Assembly (NCBI GenBank): GCA_002432195.1
Contig: DJGG01000231.1
Span: forward strand, 1,273 to 11,070
From: Desulfobacteraceae bacterium UBA5852
GTDB lineage: Bacteria; Desulfobacterota; Desulfobacteria; Desulfobacterales; UBA5852
Direction of reading: 5' to 3'
Length of the DNA: 9,798 nt
How positions within the stretch are numbered: the first letter of the stretch is position 1; every line of letters begins with the position of its first letter. The notes under the pieces were generated by a model. It saw only the letters and a list, made by a program, of their open reading frames with translations. It searched no databases and had not been told where the DNA came from. Below are positions 5,655-9,798 of this stretch, in pieces. Both the position numbers and the translations under genes were made by a program.

Positions 5655-7028
5655 TCAATGCCGATCCGGCGGCGTCGGGCCCGCGGGGGGCGCGGCGGGG
5701 GGCTGAAAACGCAGAAAGTCGAACACGCGGCGCCAGTCGAGGCCTTCGTCCAGCGCCTGCCCCTGGGTTAGCAACAGGGAGCCGACGGCCTGGAGCAGGT
5801 CCTTGTCCCGCAGGATGTCCACATGGCCGGCATTGACGCCGACGATCTGCTGCGCTTCCCGCTGGGCGCGGTAATCCAGCTGGCTCTCGAGGGTCACGGC
5901 CCCGTCGTTGTTCGCGGCCATGAGCCCCGATCGGCCGTTGTAGCTGAAGAACAAGTGGAAGGGGAGGCTTGCCGGCAACGGCTGGGCGAAGAGCTTGCGG
6001 TTGAAGTCGCTCTCCGGTACCATGTCCCGCCAGCTGGGGACCACCGCCGGGGCGTGGGCCACGCCCTGGGCGGCCGCCCGATGCCCCCCCCAGGGGGTGG
6101 AGATGGAGACGAACAGCGCCAGGTAGTCCTGCCCGCCGCGCTCCAGGGCTTTCTGCAGGGCCCGCCGGGCGACCAGGCCCCCCATGCTGTGGGCCACCAC
6201 AAAAAGGCGGCGGAAACGGAGGGTTTCCTGGAGCTGCCGGATACTGGCCTCCAGGGCGCCGGCGGACAGCTCCAGGGGCATGCCCGTGGGGTAGCTGAAA
6301 AACCAGGGCTGAAACCGGCTACGGTCGATGCCCTCGAAAAGCGGCCGCCAGTTGCGGGCCTGTCCGGCAGCCCCGTAGACAAAGAGGACCGGGGTCCTGG
6401 ACGGGTCGTAGGGCTCCACGAACAGCAGGCCGTAACCCACCTCTTTCAGGAAGGCGTATGGCTCCCACAAGCCTTTCACCGCGTATTCCGGAGCGAACGC
6501 CTTCTCGTCCAGGTCCGCCACCACGCCGATCCCGCTGGTGTATTGGCGCCCCGTGACCTCCGCCAGGGGCAGGCGACCCGCCAGCAGTCCCCCGGAGGTC
6601 TCCAACTCCGCGACCTCCAGGATGAGGTCCACCCCCTTGATGGGCCCCGGACGCTCCACCGGCAGCCAATCCGGAGCGCCGTGGACTCCCCAGGGCTCGC
6701 CGGGGTCGGGGTGCATGTTGCGGTTGCGGTCCTCGAAGGCCGCCACCGCGTACTCCCCGGCCGAGACGATAAAATAGTAGAGGCTCGAATGGTTGATGAT
6801 CATGTAGTCCTTGAGCACCGGCTGCCCGTTCTCGCGGCCGTAGCACAGGACCACGGCCGGCGCCCCGGACTGGTCGTCATAGGCGATCTGCCCCCGGATG
6901 ACGGCCACCCGGCCCTGGAAGGATTCCGCTTTCTGGCGCTTCAAATCCCGGTCCAGCCGCAGGAAGGCGCAGCCCGCCAGGAACGCCACCCCGGCCAACC
7001 CCAACCCCAAGACCGCCCGCCGCCGCAT
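5655..7028 (-). CDS. Alpha/beta-hydrolase lipoprotein (lipase/esterase-like)
   Basis: The start at ATG 7028 is chosen because GGGGAGG lies eight bases upstream and the protein then opens with a lipoprotein signal: MRRR, a hydrophobic stretch and the lipobox L17-A18-G19-C20. Residue +2 after Cys is Ala, favouring the outer membrane by the Lol rule. The 457-residue protein has an N-terminal beta-rich region (about 35-150) with an AAFEDRNRNMHPDPGEP segment that resembles beta-sandwich repeats with acidic metal-binding loops. An alpha/beta hydrolase domain (about 210-420) follows, with the oxyanion-type strand VLFVYGAAG at 214, the nucleophile elbow AHSMGG (S281), an NNDGA Asp (D375) and GHVDIL (H402) as a plausible Ser-Asp-His triad. 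It resembles PGAP1/LCAT-type lipases. The substrate is unknown. The C-terminus is Pro-rich. It is separated from the ANTAR gene by 153 bases and probably forms its own unit. Confidence 0.85.
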   Translation of the reverse strand: MRRRAVLGLGLAGVAFLAGCAFLRLDRDLKRQKAESFQGRVAVIRGQIAYDDQSGAPAVVLCYGRENGQPVLKDYMIINHSSLYYFIVSAGEYAVAAFEDRNRNMHPDPGEPWGVHGAPDWLPVERPGPIKGVDLILEVAELETSGGLLAGRLPLAEVTGRQYTSGIGVVADLDEKAFAPEYAVKGLWEPYAFLKEVGYGLLFVEPYDPSRTPVLFVYGAAGQARNWRPLFEGIDRSRFQPWFFSYPTGMPLELSAGALEASIRQLQETLRFRRLFVVAHSMGGLVARRALQKALERGGQDYLALFVSISTPWGGHRAAAQGVAHAPAVVPSWRDMVPESDFNRKLFAQPLPASLPFHLFFSYNGRSGLMAANNDGAVTLESQLDYRAQREAQQIVGVNAGHVDILRDKDLLQAVGSLLLTQGQALDEGLDWRRVFDFLRFQPPAAPPAGPTPPDRH

Positions 7029-7046
7029 GGGCCTGCCCTCCCCTGT

Positions 7047-7075
7047 TTGCATTCCATCCCGGTGAACGCTATGCT
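7047..7075 (+). promoter_or_regulatory. Candidate promoter of the mazG-like gene
   Basis: TTGCAT (7047-7052) and TATGCT (7070-7075) are separated by exactly 17 bases, in the divergent region between the lipoprotein and mazG-like genes. Matches to consensus are moderate (three and four of six). The element overlaps the leader of the lipoprotein gene on the opposite strand. Confidence 0.3.
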
Positions 7076-7158
7076 GGCGCGACGGATGCCCCCCACAGGG
7101 GAGGACCGCCGCTGTCACCCCAGGAGCTTCGGCCCCCGGCCTGCCGGCAAGGAGTCCC

Positions 7159-7497
7159 ATGGACGCGTTGACCCTCAAGGCCTACCAGGAAATGATCGAC
7201 CGCTGGGTGCGGACCGTGGGGGTGCGCTACTTCTCCGAGCTCACCAACACCGCCATTCTCATGGAGGAGGTGGGGGAAGTGGCCCGCCTGATGGCCCGCC
7301 TCTACGGCGATCAGAGCTTCAAGCCCGACGCCCCGCCGCCGGACCTGGCCGACGAGCTGGCCGATGTGCTCTTCGTGGTGGGCTGCATCGCCAACCAGAC
7401 CGGCATCGACCTCACCGCCGCGGTGGCCCGCAACTTCGCCAAAAAGACGGAGCGGGACCGGGAGCGCCACCGCAACAACCCCAAGCTCACCGGCTGA
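7159..7497 (+). CDS. MazG-like nucleotide pyrophosphohydrolase
   Basis: This 112-residue protein has the single-domain all-alpha MazG fold, whose members hydrolyse (d)NTPs to the monophosphate and pyrophosphate with Mg2+. The signature EXXE-N25-EXXD is complete: E37-V-G-E40 in MEEVGEVARL, and E66-L-A-D69 in ADELADVLFVVGCIANQTGIDL. The C-terminal helix is strongly charged (KKTERDRERHRNNPK). Length fits the short MazG/YpjD-type group rather than the two-domain housekeeping MazG. ATG 7159 has AAGGAG upstream with close spacing of four bases. It is the only plus-strand gene, divergent from the lipoprotein gene and convergent with the oxidoreductase. The likely role is cytosolic house-cleaning of non-canonical nucleotides; the exact substrate cannot be told. 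Confidence 0.88.
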   Translation: MDALTLKAYQEMIDRWVRTVGVRYFSELTNTAILMEEVGEVARLMARLYGDQSFKPDAPPPDLADELADVLFVVGCIANQTGIDLTAAVARNFAKKTERDRERHRNNPKLTG

Positions 7498-7526
7498 GCC
7501 CTGGGCGCCGGGCTCCGATTAGCCAT

Positions 7527-7753
7527 GATTCGATAACCGCGGGGGGAGGTGCCCCCCGTAGCGGGCCCGGCAGCTGTCTGAAGCCCTTAGGCCCTGTTGG
7601 AACAGCTGCCACCGAATGGCTGGTCCAACACCAAGCATAGTCTTTGTCGTCACGGATTGATGGGCGTGCGCCGCAGCTGTTCCTACTGGGCCTTGGGGCT
7701 GAGTTCTGGCGGGCCCGCTACGGGGGGCGCCTCCCCCCGCGGCTCTCCGATTC
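7527..7753. repeat. Large imperfect palindromic element between convergent genes (MITE-like)
   Basis: The arms 7527-7608 and 7674-7753 are imperfect reverse complements of about 80 bases around a 65-base centre. The core 7537-7569 matches 7710-7742 at 32 of 33 positions, and the arms end in the same GGAACAGCTG. Each arm has its own small hairpin of six G and six C around a five-base loop. The stretch fills most of the 288 bases between the mazG-like and oxidoreductase stop codons and carries no convincing gene. Short open frames through it give the same GGGAPRSGP-type peptide from both arms, as expected of a repeat rather than a protein. It could be a non-autonomous mobile element or a repeated palindrome acting as a bidirectional terminator. 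Confidence 0.75.
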
Positions 7754-7785
7754 AACCTTGGCCTGTCCCCGCCGGAGCTCACCGA

Positions 7786-9717
7786 TCACAGGCTCCGCGC
7801 CGCTTCCTCCCCCTCGCTGATGGCCAGCATCAGGCTGCGGGGCTCCCGGGCGTCCCCGATGAGCTCCACGGGAACCCCCGCCGTTTCCAGGAGCCGGCGC
7901 GCTTCCCGCACCGCCTGCATGCCCTCGGCCACCACCAGGGTGTCGAAGCCCTCCAGGGTGGTCTCCACCCCGTCCACGGCGAAGCGCACCCCCCGGGGGA
8001 GGAACTCCCGCACGGCCACTCCCTTGTGCAGGGTCACCCGATCCCCCTTCAGCCGCTCCCGGAGATAGAAGCGGTCGTTGCTGGAGAGTTCCTCGGCAAA
8101 GTGCCGGCGGCGGTTGAGCACCACCACCCGGCGACCGGCGCAGGCCAAGTGGTCGGCCAGCACCAGCCCGGCCTGGCCGCCCCCCAGGATCAGCACCCGC
8201 TCGCCGGGCGCCACCTCCCCGTCCAGCACCTCCACCACCGTGGCCACGTTCAGGCGGGTCTGGGAGAATCCCTTGATCACCGGCAGCTCCGGGAGGCTGC
8301 CGGTGGCCAGAAGCGCCCGCTCGGGGGCCAGGGCGGCGATCAGCTCCCCCGTCACCGGGGTGCCCAGCCGCAGATCCACCTGCCGGCGGCCCAGGTCGGC
8401 CTCGAAGAAGTCCAGGATGTCCGCCAGCTCCCCCCTCCCCGGGGGGATCGCCGCCAGGCGCAGGAGACCGCCGCTATGGGGCCGCCGGTCGCAGACCGTC
8501 ACCCGGTGGCCCCGCAGGGCGGCCGTGCGGGCCGCCGCCATCCCGGCCGGCCCGGCGCCCACCACCAGGACCTTGCGCGGCACGGGCGCCGCTGCCTCAT
8601 CTTTCAGGAGATACTCCCGTCCCACGCCGGGATTGACCACACAGCCCCCCGGCTCCAGGGCCAGCACGGCGTGAATGCATCCCAGGCAGCAGCCGATGCA
8701 CGGGCGGATCTCGGCCGCCGCCCCCCGTCGGGCCTTGGCGGGAAACTCCGGATCGGCCAGCAGGGCCCGCCCCAGGGCCACCAGGTCGGCCTTCCCCTCG
8801 CGGATCACTTCCTCGGCCAGTTCCGGGGTCTTGATGCGTCCTACGGCCGCCACCGGGATGCTGACGCAACGCTTGACCGCTTCCGCCAGGTGCACGAAGC
8901 AGCCGTGGGGGGCGTACATGGAAGGGATGGTCAGCTGGCGGGAACCGTAGACGCCGGCGGAAACGTGCAGGTAGGCCGCCCCCGCGCGCTCCAGCAGAAC
9001 CGCCAAGCGGCAGGCCTCCTCCAGCCCCCAGCCGTTGTCGATGTAATCCTCCCCGTTGATCCGCAGGCCCACCGGGAAGTCTTCCCCGCACTTTCCGCGG
9101 ATGTCCCGGAAGAGCTCCATCAGGAAGCGTGTGCGGTTTTCGAAGCTGCCGCCGTAGGCATCCGTGCGGCGGTTGGCGTTGGGCGCCAGGAACTGGTTGA
9201 TGAGGTAGCCGTGGGCGGCGTGGATCTCGATGAAGTCGAACCCGGCCTCCCGGCAGCGCCGGGCCGCATCGCCGAAAGCCGCCACCAGCTCCTGGATCTG
9301 CTCCGGGGTGAGCTCCCGGGGGACCCCCTTGACCACGGCCGGGGCGGGGATGGGCGATGGGGCCACCTTCTGGTCGTGATAGGACTGGCGCCCCCCGTGC
9401 ATCAGCTGCACCCCGAAGCGACAGTCGTAGGGCCGCACGGCCGCCACCATGGCCTGGAGGGAAGGGATGCAGCCGTCGTCCCAGAGCTTGGGCAGGTCGG
9501 GAAGCTCCAGCCCCGTGGGATGCACCGCCCCCCCGCCCACCAGCATCATCCCCACCCCGCCCCGGGCCCGGGCGATGAAGTATTCGACGAGCTGGTCATT
9601 GACCCGACCGGCGGCATCCACGCCGAAGTTGATGCTCATGGCCGACATGAGCAGTCGGTTCTTGGCGGTCATGGTCCCGATGCGCAGGGGCGTGAACAGA
9701 TGGGAATAGGCGCTCAT
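7786..9717 (-). CDS. NADH:flavin oxidoreductase, 2,4-dienoyl-CoA reductase-like (old yellow enzyme plus Fe-S plus FAD/NAD domains)
   Basis: The 643-residue protein has the three-part build of FadH-type enzymes. Residues 1-330 form the FMN-binding old-yellow-enzyme barrel, with QLMHGGR at 104 and the active-site segment HAAHGYLINQFLAPNANRRTD at 166, where Y171 aligns with the catalytic Tyr of dienoyl-CoA reductase. Residues 340-359 hold the 4Fe-4S ligands C340-x2-C343-x3-C347-x11-C359, with an extra Cys at 344. Residues 381-640 form the FAD/NAD(P) domain with VVGAGPAG at 385 and a second dinucleotide fold LILGGGQAG at 509. Length is close to that of E. coli FadH (about 670). It would pass electrons from NAD(P)H via FAD and Fe-S to FMN and then to an unsaturated substrate, such as an enoyl- or dienoyl-CoA, enoate or aromatic intermediate. 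GGAGG lies six bases before ATG 9717. It is transcribed alone as far as visible; 9718-9798 shows no convincing promoter. Confidence 0.9.
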   Translation of the reverse strand: MSAYSHLFTPLRIGTMTAKNRLLMSAMSINFGVDAAGRVNDQLVEYFIARARGGVGMMLVGGGAVHPTGLELPDLPKLWDDGCIPSLQAMVAAVRPYDCRFGVQLMHGGRQSYHDQKVAPSPIPAPAVVKGVPRELTPEQIQELVAAFGDAARRCREAGFDFIEIHAAHGYLINQFLAPNANRRTDAYGGSFENRTRFLMELFRDIRGKCGEDFPVGLRINGEDYIDNGWGLEEACRLAVLLERAGAAYLHVSAGVYGSRQLTIPSMYAPHGCFVHLAEAVKRCVSIPVAAVGRIKTPELAEEVIREGKADLVALGRALLADPEFPAKARRGAAAEIRPCIGCCLGCIHAVLALEPGGCVVNPGVGREYLLKDEAAAPVPRKVLVVGAGPAGMAAARTAALRGHRVTVCDRRPHSGGLLRLAAIPPGRGELADILDFFEADLGRRQVDLRLGTPVTGELIAALAPERALLATGSLPELPVIKGFSQTRLNVATVVEVLDGEVAPGERVLILGGGQAGLVLADHLACAGRRVVVLNRRRHFAEELSSNDRFYLRERLKGDRVTLHKGVAVREFLPRGVRFAVDGVETTLEGFDTLVVAEGMQAVREARRLLETAGVPVELIGDAREPRSLMLAISEGEEAARSL

Positions 9718-9798
9718 GAATGGCCTCCGGAAACGGGAAGAGGTGGAAAGGCCCGCCGCCTGTCCAGCGCTGCGGCCGGTTAGCAGGCTGTGGATAAA

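Noticed and set aside
7029..7178. 50-residue N-terminal extension of the lipoprotein reading frame to 7178
   Set aside because: It would hide the lipoprotein signal peptide inside the protein; ATG 7028 has a strong ribosome binding site and begins exactly at the signal.
5823..7640. 605-codon plus-strand open frame
   Set aside because: Antisense to the lipoprotein gene and out of frame with the clear MazG-like gene, which it overlaps; no recognisable domain.
7519..7782. 87-codon minus-strand open frame in the mazG-oxidoreductase spacer
   Set aside because: It lies wholly in the palindromic element, and the same peptide arises from both arms on opposite strands, which marks it as repeat translation.
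7597..9783. 728-codon plus-strand open frame, the longest fully contained in the window
   Set aside because: It runs antisense through the flavin oxidoreductase, where all catalytic motifs are found on the minus strand, and starts inside the palindromic repeat.
9789..9797. Perfect DnaA-box-like 9-mer (TTATCCACA on the minus strand)
   Set aside because: Only a single copy at the window edge, with no AT-rich unwinding region or replication gene; a chance match is likely.
1..9798. CRISPR array, tRNA or rRNA
   Set aside because: No regularly spaced direct repeats and no cloverleaf or conserved rRNA segments were seen on either strand.

Overview
The window is GC-rich DNA with close-packed genes and long antisense shadow frames. 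I see no ribosomal or tRNA marker. The gene set suggests a Desulfobacterota-type (former delta-proteobacterial) anaerobe: a stand-alone FMN-binding glutamate synthase with an N-terminal Cys cluster, a receiver-PEP/pyruvate-binding fusion, a GAF-ANTAR antiterminator and a 2,4-dienoyl-CoA-reductase-like flavoenzyme. This placement is an inference with moderate confidence.

Layout. Five of the six genes lie on the minus strand. Reading in their direction: a three-domain flavin oxidoreductase (9717 to 7786); an alpha/beta-hydrolase lipoprotein (7028 to 5655); a GAF-ANTAR RNA-binding regulator (5501 to 4737) whose frame contains one in-frame TGA; an untranslated leader; an FMN-dependent glutamate-synthase-like protein (4419 to 2836); and a double-receiver PEP/pyruvate-binding protein (2654, running off the left edge with 884 codons visible). 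The only plus-strand gene is a small MazG-type pyrophosphohydrolase (7159-7497), divergent from the lipoprotein gene. Between mazG and the oxidoreductase, which converge, lies a 227-bp imperfect palindromic element.

The most interesting part is 4492-5501. The glutamate synthase leader carries two hairpins with hexaloops, AAUGGC and AAAGGC. Both have the A1/G4 signature of ANTAR-protein targets. The second hairpin overlaps the 5' half of a strong intrinsic terminator, so the two structures exclude each other. This fits a transcription attenuator relieved by an ANTAR protein, and a gene for such a protein lies 168 bp upstream on the same strand. The proposed circuit is: the GAF domain senses a signal, ANTAR binds the two hairpins, the terminator does not form, and glutamate synthase (perhaps also the PEP/pyruvate-binding protein) is expressed. 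The in-frame TGA in the GAF domain is the main puzzle. It could be a nonsense mutation, an assembly error or recoding.

Stretches without a gene are short. 2655-2835 holds an operator-like palindrome and a perfect hairpin. 4420-4736 holds the attenuator. 5502-5654 holds a candidate promoter and a hairpin. 7029-7158 is a divergent promoter region. 7498-7785 holds the palindromic element. 9718-9798 holds nothing convincing beyond a ribosome binding site.
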